From: Rutpela maculata
Taxonomy: Eukaryota; Arthropoda; Insecta; Coleoptera; Cerambycidae
DNA: 64,000 nt
NCBI GenBank assembly: GCA_936432065.2
Contig: OW386290.2
Span: forward strand, 132,540,677 to 132,604,676
Direction of reading: 5' to 3'
Part shown: in pieces, positions 24,423 to 38,300 of the stretch
How positions within the stretch are numbered: position 1 is the stretch's first letter
Layout of the letters: every line of letters begins with the position of its first letter
Made by a program: the position numbers and the translations under genes
The notes under the pieces: model-generated
The model's input: only the letters and a program-made list of their open reading frames with translations
Database searches by the model: none
Told to the model about the DNA's origin: nothing

Positions 24423-26799
24423 TACTACTGTTACAATATGGCTCAAGTAAGGAAAAACTAGATGTAAAAAAAGGCCAATCTAAAATAAATAATTTTTATA
24501 TTCACAAAATACATATATCATAATAATATATTAATCAAAGTCATACAAGAATTGCACATTCTCTAAACTATATAGTTTGGTTTATTACAAGCAAACTTTT
24601 GGTTAACAGAAAACATAGAAGATAAAATAGCTGAAGAAAAATAACATATACAGAAAAAGTTAGCTGATGCAAGCTATGTAATAAGGTAAAAAAAATTAAG
24701 AAAAGCCTGACAGTATACATGAATCATTTTCATTCCGCTGTAAATTACGAAGAAATAAACATTAGCATGATTACTATAGAGACAAGAAAAGTGTATAAGT
24801 TTTTGGTAAAACAGAACAGCTTTATCTTACATTGAAAGAAGTTTCAGGAAAATTAAAAGCTTAATGAAGTTTGTTCCAAATGATGCTCGGGCTTTTACAA
24901 CATTTAAAAACTGTGGATTTTGAGAGTGACGTTGAACGCTACAGTAACACTATTGATTTTGATGTAGACGTAAACGAACAGTAGAAACGAAAATCGCAGG
25001 CATATTAATGAGAAGTACGACACTTTGCATTTTCTAAGTGTCTATACATCTACATACACAAAATATACTATTTTTGATAGTCGAGTTATTATTATATTAT
25101 CTATATATTAAACACAGGTAATTTTTAGTTTTATTACTTATTTACTCTAGTGACTGAATAAATGCTTTTTTGAACTATATATTTAACATCCGAATAAAGT
25201 TTGGTTTAATGTATGGTTATCCAAGTTTAATTGTATCAAATATCAACTAAAATTCTGAACGAAAATAGTTAATGAAAAAACAAGAATTCTTCAATTATTC
25301 AAAAAGGAGCTAAAAATTTATCAGAAACAAGAAAAATTCAACAAACGTGACAATAATACTCAGATAATGACGAAAACAAATTTCCTATATATAAAAAAAA
25401 ATTAGTTACAGACAAGCATGAATTTGCAAGCAGACTAATACTTAAAACTTAATTATCTTAAAACTAATTTTTGGCGCCTGGTTTCCTTTTTTCATACATA
25501 TCTCAATAAATTATGGTACAATAACTGCTCCAGTTTCTTGTTTTCTCTCTGTGGCCTTTGCTTTGACAGTCTGAACCACTCACTAGTGATGTTCTCAAAT
25601 TCTTTTTCACAATGTGGGACGTTTCGTTAACAGCAGCTAGAACAATAGTTTATGACAAAATTTTATAATTTTTTTCTGTATTATTTACTTAAAAGCAATT
25701 TCTAACTTTTTTAGCAATTCTTTGTCTCTACCTTTACGAGATATTATTTTTAATTAGTAATTACACAAAATTAGACACAGACATCTGTGATGACATAAAT
25801 AGGTTAAATCCCTATAGCAGCAGCAGGTTATAGCAAGGGTGATAAAATATGACCAGTTTTTCAATATTTATATTAAGTTTAATGCTGGTTATAAAAGATT
25901 TAAGCTACAATAAAGCACCTATAATTTTTCTGTGGCTTGAGCTTAGTTAAATTTCATTAAATTTCAATCTCAAGATTGGGCAACATGTCAATAAAACTCC
26001 AACAAATAAGTAGGTACCTAATAAGCGACTTAACACTGCACCGAAGTGCTAATGATTTACACTTCTACGTACTTACCTACAATAGTTCTGATCTCTGAAC
26101 TTGAGTCCACACAAAAACAAAGACGATATTTAACATGTTAAAACGCACGCTAGAAGTCACGTTGCACCTCCTTCAGGGTCACTTGTGTTAGGTTAGAATA
26201 TTAGGATTAGGTTATTTTGTTAGGTATAGTTAGGGATATTTGAGTTAATTTGGTATCCTTTTCTAGCACGAACTATGTAATACAGAGTGCGAAAGAGATG
26301 TCCTATAATAATTTTATAACCAGATTTACCGGGAAATTTAAAACATCACAATATTAAAACGTTATCCAACTGTATGAAGATACGGGATTATCAAACTAGT
26401 TTTTTATCGGCGAGTTTTATTTTTTGTTATTAGATACATAAATAAAAATAAAACGGCCGGTAAAACTAATCACTATTTTAATAAATTTATAGAGTATTTA
26501 AACGAATAAGTCATCAAGTATAATATAGTCACAATTACATTTTCATTACCACTTAATGACAATTGAAGACACTTTTGTTAAATATCACAAGCGTTAATTG
26601 GTAAAAGAGCTTCTTATTTTCATTGGGCATGCTATTATGTTGATTAAACTACACTGGTCACTGATGTTATAACCTACTATAGCAGCACACTCACTACTAC
26701 ACCAAAACAATATACATAATATATATACTTAACCAAACTTTTTTGACATTCCATATGTAAGCTAGCTTGTTTCACGTTTGTAGTTTACCAAATTACATG
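24423..26799. other. No gene recognised
   Basis: About 2.4 kb of AT-rich sequence, all frames closed at short intervals. No RNA gene or known repeat seen. Confidence 0.5.
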
Positions 26800-27250
26800 A
26801 TTAAATATATATGTGTAATGTAATTGTAGAAAAACTTAAAATGTCCATGATGATCACAAAATATATAAATGTTATATCTGGTGTAAACATATAAGATTGG
26901 TTGATGTGTAATATGTAGCAATTATCTAAATATCACATATTTTAATGTTATTATTTAACACACAAGCAATATAACTTTAAACGTACATACTGATTACAGA
27001 AATACATAAATGTTATATAGCTGATAAATACACATAATACTTGTTATTGTAATGTAGCAGTTACGTAAAAATCACATATTTTAATGTTATTTAACAAACA
27101 GGCAATATAACTTAAAATCTACATGGTGATAACAGACATACATAAATATTATATGGCATGTAAATATACAAAATACTTGTTATTGTAATGCAGCAGTTAT
27201 GTAAAAATCACATATTATAATGTTTTTATTTAACAAACAGGCATGTTTGT
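26800..27250. repeat. Tandem repeat, unit ~137 bp, about 3.3 copies
   Basis: CACATATTTTAATGTT recurs near 26934, 27072 and 27209. The copies also share AACAAACAGGCAATATAACTT and TACATAAATGTTATAT. Confidence 0.7.
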
Positions 27251-27377
27251 TAATAACTTAAATGTATATAGCATTTGAAGATGGTTTATATAATGGAGAT
27301 ATATTTGGTAATATGGTGTGTGTTACCTTGACAATCTCTCTTTGGTACGTAACAGCCATATGTGTGTTCACTGGGTC

Positions 27378-27708
27378 GTTATGTTCAAATTTTGGGAGCA
27401 TAAAGTAGACTTAATTGCAAGACTAAAAAACACAAAAGTGGTAGTGCGATTTTTATTCGTTTCGAAGTTACAGGCCTATTCAATTTATGAACAGTAAATA
27501 AAAAAAAAACTTAGTCATGTGGGAATAAATGACAAAAAACGAACCATTTGACCACGGATGATAGATGCTTTTTTTGTATTTACTGGTCAAAAACTTTATA
27601 GTCCTGTAACTTCCAAACATAAAAATTGAGCTACCACTTTTGTGTTTTTTAGTCTTGCAATTCTTTACACTCCCAAAGTTTGAACATAACAATATTGGAC
27701 ACCTTGTA
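27378..27708. mobile_element. Foldback miniature element (mariner-type right end)
   Basis: GTTATGTTCAAATTTTGGGA at the left pairs with TCCCAAAGTTTGAACATAAC at the right; the arms include CAAGACTAAAAAACACAAAA. The right end continues to GGACACCTTGTA. The left end lacks that outer tip, so it is truncated. Confidence 0.7.
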
Positions 27709-27968
27709 TGGGCCATATGCTGGGCCACTGAAGTAAAGTCAAATTTAATTTAACGGACGTAGTAGAAGTGTCGACATTGTGATTACCATCTGATGGCACA
27801 ATGCCGGCCCAAAGACGGCACGTGATGGCAAATCATCTGTGCCCGGCTGCCGGCCGTAGTGACCTATATATGCCGGCCCAATGAAGTATGCCAGTAACAG
27901 GCCAGCAATTCATATGCCGGGCGTACGACATAGGGCCAACAAAAACCCGCGGATAAATGTTTGCTGGG

Positions 27969-28121
27969 ATCATATTTTATTTTTACAAAGTTTGAGAATT
28001 AGATGAGTTGGTCAACATGTGCAATGGCTTTTTACTACTTTTAGTGATACCAACCTAGTTTTCATCATGACACTTTTTACCACACTTTCTAACGTGAAAT
28101 AGGTCAATTATAATTAAGGTT
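27969..28121. repeat. Right outer arm flanking the CCCAG element
   Basis: Inverted copy of 18772-18905, about 90% alike, with a short extra TAGTAAAAAGC-like insertion. Confidence 0.75.
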
Positions 28122-28227
28122 ACCTTCACAGTCAAAGTTGAGCGGTCTGTGAAAATTTACTTTTATTGTCTTTGCATCCTTTTAAGTTGAAGACATTTCA
28201 TTCCCTAATTTTAAAGTAACTAAGAAG

Positions 28228-28729
28228 CACGGTCATTAAACTATAACGGTTACCTCATCCAGTAGCTTCTAGACGAAGAAGCGCGCGGGGGGGGACTTGG
28301 GTCTAGCGCCTACGTCATATAGCCACCGATATCTTTGTCTTTATCTTTTGCATGGGAATAGGATATATGTTTCTCATACACGCTTTATTTGTTTAATTAT
28401 TCAGATCAAGGTCAAAGTCTAGGTAGATCCAAAGCCGGCACTAGTTGCCGCGTGTCGTGTTTTCAATTTGTTTGGCATACTACAACGACAGTGTGTTTAT
28501 TTTTATATTGTTTGTCGCACGTCGTGCTGTCATTGTCTGGTGTAATAAACTAGTTTGCTGTGGTCCCAGTGTATACTATCAGTGTTTATTAATTGAGTGA
28601 GTAGCAAAATGTCTAGTACCGGCCCTGGCTGGGTCTAGAGGCTACGTCATTTTCGGTTACCCCCTTTCCCCGTGCGCTCCTTCGTCTAAAAGCTGCTGGA
28701 TGATGCAACCGTATAGTTTACTGACCGTG
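28228..28729. mobile_element. Mutator-like foldback MITE with 9-bp target duplication
   Basis: The ends CACGGTCATTAAACTATAAC and GTTTACTGACCGTG are inverted and flanked by the exact 9-bp duplication ACTAAGAAG (28219-28227 and 28730-28738). A 9-bp duplication is characteristic of Mutator-like elements. 502 bp without coding sequence. This copy supports the identity of the related elements at 4042 and 63769. Confidence 0.85.
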
Positions 28730-28738
28730 ACTAAGAAG

Positions 28739-29394
28739 CTCTATATATATACCGTGCGTGTAATTTCCCATTAGGCATGTACATTCACGTAGCGCGAGAG
28801 ATTTGACAACACCGTCAGCCGTAAATTCGTCCGTCGATGGAGCATTCCAGCTTTGTTATTTCATTTCAGCCAGCTGGGACGCGCGATGTTGTAATTCTTC
28901 TTCCCATGCCTAGCCCGCGACTACACACACGGTATATAACATTCCCAGAAAATTTTTAAAAGCGTATTTATTTAAATAAACATCTATTTACGCATTTAAA
29001 TAACGCACAACGTAACTTGATACCTGAGAGCAATAATTAAGTTACCAATTACTACATTACCTGATATTAAATGGAAAAGTCCTTATTTTTCATTGTACCA
29101 AATGCCCAGTACCCCTAATTATTTTTTCCCGAAGTCCTGACAGCGCAACTCCCAGCTCCCAGCTTGTCAAACGCTCTGTTTGGGAGTGTTTACCTCATCT
29201 TAATTGTATATCGATGCTAATTTGCTAATTAAGTAACCGGGACGATCTCATTCTCGTTGTAGTGTAGATATTAAACGGTTTGGCGGCTAATTTATACAAC
29301 TGACAGTATTTTTTAATTTAGAAAGAAGCGGTTTGAAAGATGTAATAGGAAAAACAAGCCGAAATTCATATCATATGTGACAAAGCCTAACAAT
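28739..29394 (+). promoter_or_regulatory. Presumed promoter and 5' untranslated region of the receptor gene
   Basis: Directly after the MITE duplication lies CTATATATATACC (28741-28753), a TATA-like run, followed by GC-richer sequence. The receptor start codon is at 29395. No transcript evidence is available; the assignment is positional. Confidence 0.35.
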
Positions 29395-29487
29395 ATGAAG
29401 TTAAAATTGCTACTTTTTACATCGATATTTAATTATGTGTATGTGTATGACTTGTGTAATGTACAAGATAATTTGTGTTCTGAAAGG
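29395..29487 (+). CDS. Receptor exon 1: signal peptide
   Basis: 31 codons: a Lys-flanked hydrophobic stretch, then DLCNVQDNLCSER with two Cys. Donor GTTTGT is moderate. The 121-base intron ends TTTTTTGTAG. Phase 0. Confidence 0.7.
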
Positions 29488-32325
29488 GTTTGTATATTAT
29501 TTTCTTAAAAAAAAAAAAAATCGGATATATGCAAGATCTGGATTGATATATCTATTATTTATAATGTAAGTCCCTTTATATTGTTGAGTAAATGAAGCTT
29601 TTTTGTAGCATGTATTGGATAATTGCAAAGTGAAATCGATGAATTTTGAAGCTCGAGATTGTTCACAAGTTTCTTTTACGGGAAGCGAGAAGCTGAACAA
29701 TAATTTAGGGGACCTAACTTTGCAACTGCAACACGAGTCTGAGGTGCAATTATTTTTGAATTTATCGTTCTCAAAAGTCAAATGGAAAAGTAAGTTTGTT
29801 AGTTTAGTCCAGTATTTGACGGTTTTTCGCTCAGAATTCTTTCGTACAAAACCGATTGACGTGAAATTTGGACAGTAATTAGGGAATGGCTCAAGGAACA
29901 AAAGTTATATAGTGCCAATGTGTGCTTTTACCCTGGGGGTGCATACCACTCCTTCTCGGAGGTGGAAATTATTACAATAAAAATAACCGCAGAAATCGAT
30001 AGGGGAATAAATTCTAAGCAAAAAATGTTCTATAAAGTTTTTTTGATGTGTCAACACTTTTTGGGTTATTCGTGATTGAAAATGTTGATTTTTCATCTAA
30101 AAAATGCATGTTTTAGAGAATGATTTTTCACGAATAACTCGAAAACCTTATGTTTTATCCAAAAAATTGTCATAAACAGAAGTGAAGCCTGTAAAATAAT
30201 AAATCGATTGGCTTTTATTTTTACTTCTGTAGATACAATGCGAATCGAGTTATGGCAAGTTGAAGGTGACTTTTTGTTCGCCGAAAACTGAATTCGAACC
30301 TTTCAACATTAAATAACGGAAAAACGGGAAATTTTTGGAAGAAAACATATAAAATATTTTTAAAAACAAAAAAGGAGATTATACCGCCAAATCAATCAAA
30401 ACGAAGATCATGACACAAAATCCAATTATAAGGAACTTACGAAACAAATCCATGTATTAATACAACAATACAAACAGGACAAATGGATAAATGCAAAAAG
30501 ATTAATGACTCCAAAGGAAAAACATATTGGAATGAAATTAGGAAACTATCCAAATATAAATCTAGCAAATCCACAATCTCTGAAATTTCGTACAATAACA
30601 ACAGCTACTCCACCGACCAAGAAAAGGCCAATGCCCTTGGTGACTACTTTGAGGAAACCACTAAATTTACCATGGATGATAACTTCGATGAGGAAAATTT
30701 AAACCTAGTGAACGACTGATATGAAAACTTTTTTAACACAGACCCTCCAACAGACGAAGATATAAATATAACAGAAGAAGAATACTACAACGTACTGAAC
30801 TCAGGCAAAAATACAGCCCCTGGCCACGATCATATTAGTAGAAATATATTAAGAAAACTTGAACAGAACATACATCTAGAATTAATTAACATATACAACT
30901 ACTGTATAAAAAAATCATTACTTTCCAATAGAATGGAAAACTGGAGTAATAATTACAGTGCCAAAACCTAATCAAGATCATTCTCATCCACAAAGCTATA
31001 GACCAATAACTTTATTACCAGTAATCGGCAAAAACTTGGAGAAAATCATAAAAACAAGACTACATAATGAACTAGACGAACAGATCCCCAAGAATCAATT
31101 TGGGTTCAGAGAAAACTCATCTACGATTCACCCCCTCATCATTATGACTTCAAATATACAAACCAACAGCATAATCGGAAACAAATCGGTAGCAATATAC
31201 ATAGACTTAACTAAAGCGTTCGACTCCGTCTGACACAAAGGCTTGCTATTTAAGCTACATCACTCACATTGCCCCAACTATATTCTTTGGTTTCTTAAAG
31301 ATTTCTTAGAGGGAAGGAAAACAAAAATCAAAATAAATGCATCCTTTTCCAGACCATACGAAAACGAACAAGGCATTCCACAAGGATCTCCACTATCGTC
31401 AATGTTATTTAATATCTACTGTTATGACGTACCGAACAACCACCAACAAACACACAATGCAGAGTCTTACCTACTTCAGTTTGCGAATGACATAGCCTGG
31501 ATAGCCCCTATTGAAAAAACAATAAACATCCTGCAATTTTCAACAACTGAAACCATCTAGTGGTGTGATGAGTGGAGATTAAAAATAAATCCTAACAAAT
31601 CACAACTAATGATATTTAATCACAACATCTCAAATACTTCTCCAACTATACAAATATGTAACCATAGATACCAGCAGCAACAGTTAAGTACCTTGGAATT
31701 AAGATAGACCAAAAATTAAACTTCAACATCCATACCAAGGAAATGAAAAAAAAAGATGATAACTAGGGCAAAACACTTTAGATGTCTAACTTATAAGAAT
31801 CAAGGTATCAACACCTCCACAGCAAGTAAAATTTACAAAATGATATGTCGACCTATCATGGAATATGGATTCATCCTGTATAACACCTGCAGAAGACCAG
31901 CCTTGAACAATATAGAAGTGGCAGAGAGAAACAGTCTACGTAAAATAACAAAATTTCGTCATCCAAATAATCCTCTCCATAACATATCCAATAATTTATT
32001 ATATGAAAAAATTACTATCCAACTTATACTAACTCGCTTCAAAGACCTCACCAAAAGATATTCACAACCCCAAAACCTCCTTACCCTAATTCAACCCTTC
32101 ATAATTCAACTGCAAGAAGACACTACCAGAAGAAGATATCCCGAAAAAACACTTTGAGGCAATTACAGAGAACAGCAATGATGAATAAATAGAGTAATGA
32201 TATACCTAATTATTAAGAAATTTTTTTTGTTTTTTTTTGTACCTGTTAAATTCACTGAGGAAATTGTAAGACAGGCTGAAAGACTTCGGTCGCTGACCTT
32301 TTGGAACATTTTATCCAATAAATAT

Positions 32326-32365
<40 letters not shown>

Positions 32366-35300
32366 TTTTAAAAGTACTTGAAAAGACCTTTAAAATGAGC
32401 TTTAATAAAAATCGTTAGCATCAAAACTAACGGAGTTATGATGAAAATAAAATGGTTGTCTCATTTTTTCGCAGAAAAACTCAGCAATGATTAAATCGCA
32501 AGAATTAAAATTGAATGTAATCCATTTACAATATACTTTATGTACTTAAGTACTAACAATATGTTCTAGAAGTTTGACCGGTTTGGGATGCCTAGATTTG
32601 AAAAAAAAGTTTGATTGAAATTTGAAGTGATTTTTGAAATTTCTTAAAAAATTTTCATTTTTTCACAATAATTCAAAAACTAAAGAAGGTACGTAAAAAA
32701 TGCTAGAGTACAAAAATGTAGCATTTTCTTTTTTACTGAAAATTTTGTTTTTTTTAATTTCTCTAGGATAAAAATTAATTGAGATGTCACCGTTATAAGT
32801 TTGCATTTGAGTGCGAGGACCACCTTCCCCCTTCAAACTCAAAAATATCAAAAACGAAGGGTTCAAGTAAGTTCAACTTTACATGCCTTGTAGCTCTTAA
32901 AATTTCCTGCAAAATGGCTTTTGGAGCAATTGGGTTGTTGCACTAAGTTAAAATTTGAGGAGAATCTATGTTAAACAATAACAATTATTCATAAAAAATC
33001 ATTAGGAACATGTAGAAGTTGATAAGAAAGTCTTATAATATTATAATATTAATTACAAAAGTACACGCATTTAAAACGGAGATGACATAATAACGGCAGT
33101 CTGTAGAGAAGTTAGTTATAAAACGACGAGAAACGCGTACTAATTTAGAAAAAAGACAATCACGACAGTTTAATCTGACATTATATTTAACGTCAAATTC
33201 AACTGACGTTCATAGGTTACAATTCGGTATAGTTTAACAGCATCTAGTTATGGATAAATATAAGTACAGATAGTGTTTTCTGCCGTACTGTGTAAATAAT
33301 ACGACCAATTCACCAGAAAAACTGTTGTGTTCCAATAATAAACGCTGAACGTAATAATGAATGATTCAAAACCACCAGAGAAGGACCAAGTCTTCTTATT
33401 GTGGAGACCATTTCAATGTCAAGTAAAGTAACAAATTACAATGTATTCTAAGCGTTTTATTTGTGGTAAGTTGTATCTTAATGTAGGAATTTGATTTTTA
33501 ATATGGGTTTATGTTGTAGGAAAAACGGCAGCATTACAAGACTTGTGTGGCGTTCTAGCTGTTACAAATTTAAATTACCCGCCAAACTGGTGGATAAAAC
33601 AGGGTGTATTACCAGAGACAACTTTGTCTCTGGTATTACTGTATTTTTAACGGCTCTAGATTAGAATGTTATTAATGTTATTCGTGCTTTGACTTCCTAA
33701 AAGAAGGAAAATTGCTTTAATCTGCTTTTATGTATTTTATCTAGTTTATGTTGGAATAAAGTGCAGTTGTTTTTGTTAGCTATTGATTATTTATGAAGCT
33801 CCCTAGACGCCCCATAATACTAGGATGATCAATAAATTAAGAAAGGAAATTTAAAAACTCGCCGTTGAAAAACTATATGAAACAAACTGTGAAAGTCGTC
33901 TAAAGTCGGTGAACACAATCAGTCGGAAATGGCTACGAATGCGTTGGATTATAGTTATAAATGCCCTTTGAATTATGTGTGTTATAAATACATATCATTG
34001 TTTATTGCTTAGATAGATACTAGCATAAAGTACTATTTATTATTTTTTGTTATAATACAGACCTTTCTTGATATCTTCGTAAGTCTCATTCTGGCTTTTC
34101 TTAGAAGTGAGTATCAATGGATAATAAATAATTTCTTTAGTAGATAAACTTATTTTGTTGTTTTCAGTTAGATACGCATGTATATAGTTAATAGGAAATA
34201 AAACAATGAAAAGGAAATATTTAATAAAATACAAAGTATAGTTAACAAATTCATCTAAATTAAATAATAAAATACATATTAGACATATTATGTAATATTA
34301 ATAAGATAAGATAAAGGAAGTTCTTGCAGAAATTACAATAGTTTGTACTGTCTATAGCAGCTGTAACGTAAGTACCTTGCAGCTTTTGCACTTCCAACCA
34401 TTGCAATGTCAAAACGATCGTCTCTTTTTAAAAATTCGCTGACCATAAATATATCTACCGCAAGTAGAATGTCAGAATTAGCCTTTACAGATATACTGCC
34501 TTAGTCGTTTTGTAAAAAAATATTAACAATAACTGCAAACATCAATCACTGCTAGCTAAACGTCAAATTTACTTTTGACATATGAGGTTATTTTCTTTCT
34601 TGTCAGCAATGTCAACTTATTCATCTTTATCTGTTCTGCTTATAAGTTCACATCTAACTGCCGTTATGATGTCACTACCGTTTTCGCGGCACATTCAAAT
34701 AGTCGAAGTTTAACAATTTTTTAAAATATGTTGCGCTAAGAATTTTTCTTCCAAATTAAATATATAACTAAATTAAGTCCTCCACTGCCATATTTCACCA
34801 TTTTTGAAAATTCGTCAACAACCCAATTGGATACCTTAAAAATGAAGGAAGTTATTGTTGAAAAACCAATCGCATTTTTTCGGTGAAATTTTCGGAGCAT
34901 GTAAATTGTTTTATTCTCAACAATTTTAGAGCATTTATATATATATGTAAATATATATTAGTACTTCAGAGCTGGAAGAAATTTTAGAAGCCGGTAGGTA
35001 TTGCACAATATTACTGTACGGAGCTGCTAAAGAGATAGCTGCTAAAGAGTCCTTTATTAAGGCTACCACTAAAAACAGTGCTGTGAAATTATCATCCCTT
35101 GTTGGGACATATCATTTTTATTTTTCCCTTTAAACTCATTTAATAATTTCAGTTTTTAATTTTAAGTAAACATAATAACATAGTTAATTTTATCACAAGG
35201 GCGGTTTGTAAACATTGCAATAAATCATAAATTGTATTATAAACAGTGACGGGATTTTAATTCATTATAAATGCACCATTAAAATATTTCAAGCTGTTGC

Positions 35301-38300
35301 AAACTAATTTTTTTAAAAATTTCGTCATAAGGGGTGGTTACGTTGTAACATATCAAATTATATTTCAGGACAAGAAATAATGTTTATTCTACATACTTAA
35401 ACATGATTTAAATCTATGTAACACTTAAATATGTGTTTTTAAATTTTTTCTCAAAAATACAAATAATAATTAATAGCCAAAACTGAATTTCTTTCAGCCA
35501 ATCAAGAGACTTACGCGCGATATAATAATGGTGATAATAATAACCCGAAATAATCAGTAATGCATCGCTATTAAAGTGTGATTATACAGATTTTCTGTGT
35601 GAACCTTCAAGTGTGTTTTCTCATAATTACTAAAAATATTCAAACAAATTTAATCAAAATTGAACACGTAATGATCAGTGGCGCACTACTCTTAAAGTAT
35701 ACCTTTCAGGTAAGGTTCTCATAATTGCTAAAAATATTCAAACGAGTTTAACTTGGATTAGGTCAGAAATAATCAATGGGGCACTGTCGGTGTGTAGCGT
35801 CCAGATTGAATTCTTATGGCACCTCAATGTATGTATACGTGATACAGGTTTCTCTCAGGAAAATGGTTTCCAAGAAAATACGCACAGAAAAGAGCAATCT
35901 TGATAACTAGAGCAGCGGAAACTCAACTCAATAAATAGATCATATTCTGGTAGGCAGGGAGATGACTTATAGTGTTCTGTCACCAATGGATACCCATAAA
36001 AGCTTGAAAAAGTTAAATACAAAGTGACAACGTATATAAGTTATATTTAAGTTTGTATAAGTGAATGTGCTTGTAAAATAATTTATACCTCGGAATATTT
36101 TCAGCTTGATAAGGAATATTAGTTAGTGTTTAATTAGGTACACAAACCCAAACTTTCCACAGTGCTTCCCTCTAACGCAGTAAATCATAGCATATACATA
36201 GTGTAGTGAAATCGTGTACCTGGAGACTTAATGCACATATACTCCACACATGGTCTAACGAAAATGGAAACGCGCTGAAAAACCTAGCACACATGTTTGA
36301 CTACACAATAAGAAATACATGAAGTGAAAGTCAAACATGCATTGACACCTGGAGTAATGGAAGCTCAGTCATACAAATAGGCTATATTCTGGCAAGCAGA
36401 GAGATAAGGGGAAGGATCAAGAAGGTTAAAGCAAAAAGGACAGCAGAAAACCTACTGAAGAAAACGCTAACACTGAACAGCACCAAACTAAAAATAGGGA
36501 GACCCATGTTACACATGGAAAACAACAATCGAGATTATCATAAACAAACTGGGAAAGAAAAGCGAGGAGAAAAATGAAAAAACCATGTGTTATGTGGCTC
36601 TCGCTGCTGACAACAAGCATGACTCAAATCCAACCCAGCATTGGAAATCAAGGAATCAGAAGACTCAGAAAAAGAAGATTCGAAGAAGCAGAAACAAGAA
36701 AGAGGAGCATAAACAGTAATAAACACTCCATATTAAGACACAACACATATTTCACACGAAGATTCAGAAGAGACAGATACCCAGAACCAAAAGCACAAAA
36801 AAAGGGAGCTTAAACGCTCCCTCACGACACAATGCGGTAACGCATCTCACAAATACCTACACCTCCCATCCCATATTCCTTTACCATGCGCCATGTGGCA
36901 CTCGCTGCTGGCAACAAGCATGACCTTAGTCCAACCCAGCATGGACGTAGCAGGCCCAGCTGTATACCTGGGAGTGGCAGCAATGCCTACCGCATGCTGG
37001 TAAATCAATCAATCAATCAATCAAAAATTTTCACCCCCAAAAAACAGAAAGCACACATCAGGAACGTATAACTTTTGAAGACGAGGGTTAGATAAGCTTA
37101 ATTACAAATTTTCATCATTGTATGTAATTGTAATGTTTATACCAATTTTTACTTACCAAGACTTCATGTTCTTTTTGACTTGTTCTACACCGTTTTATGG
37201 TATTATTGAATAAAGGTTATTATTATTATTGTTATTAAATCGATGTTGTACGAAAGAATTCAGAGGTAATACCCTATTTTTACTGTCAAACACTGGACTA
37301 TTTGTGGTGGTACTGCTTCATTATTTTTTTAATATGTTTATTTGTTTTCTCATTTTAAAGCATGAGTTTGTTTACTTTTAGAGGCCTATTTAAGACTTTC
37401 GGATGAAAATAGTAAGACTAATATTGTTTGTAAAATGTATACTGTGGAGAATGAAGATAAAACACCTTTCCATGCTAACCTCTACGATTCCTGTTTATGG
37501 AATACAGCAAGGAGATCAAGGGCCGAGTCGAGGGCTAACATTTATTTACTTGAGTATAGGGCAGAGAGTAAACAATATTCTATGTATAAGAAGCTACTAT
37601 TTGATATGCCTGACGCTAGTAACTTCAGTAAGTGATTTATTTTTATTTATATTAGACAATAAGTTAATCCACACAGTTATCTAACTTAGAAGAGCATTTG
37701 AAATAATAACTTTTAAGGAAAAGTGTTTACAAAGTAATATTCCTCACCTAAATGGGCCTAAATCTAGTAATTATTTAGAATAATGTATCGAAATGTGTTC
37801 GTTTCCTTTCTGAAATTTTGTACAAGTAGAAAATGTTTGACTGGTTGTCTAAGTTGATGAATTATAGGTATTTTGTGTTAACGAATGATAGGTAGGATAT
37901 GCATTTACTGGTGTTAATGTAAACCTTATTTTCGTCGAATTCTACGTTTTAGTGACAAATTTCTAATTTCCCTGGAACTGAAAAATATTTTATTCGAAAA
38001 ACTTTTGCTACATGCATTTAGGCATTAATAAAGAGTCAAAAAAAATTTCAAATGTCAATTTAAAAAATGTTAAAAATCGAAAAATTGGCCCTTTCTTTCA
38101 TTTTCAAGGCCCTGGTGGGCCAGCTAGATATTCACCGATTTGGCTAAAAATCTACCCGAATTAGTTTTAGATACATAGTAATAAGTTAGTAAGTGGGCCA
38201 TCTGTAAATTCAAATTTTCGTGTTTTTCAGCCCACCCTAATGTACATGGTACTTACACAGGTTAAAATATATACCTAATACCAATAGTGGTATATCAAAA

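Larger units (their letters stand above)
19048..27968. mobile_element. 8.9-kb composite element with CCCAGYAAACA ends
   Basis: The left tip CCCAGTAAACATAGC and right tip TGTTTGCTGGG are inverted. Both subterminal regions are rich in GCCGG and GGGCC. AT flanks both tips, as for the 62616-63352 element, which also has CCCAG ends. The inside has no transposase gene that I can recognise. It holds two hAT elements, several palindromes and a 137-bp tandem repeat. The superfamily is not assigned. Confidence 0.55.
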
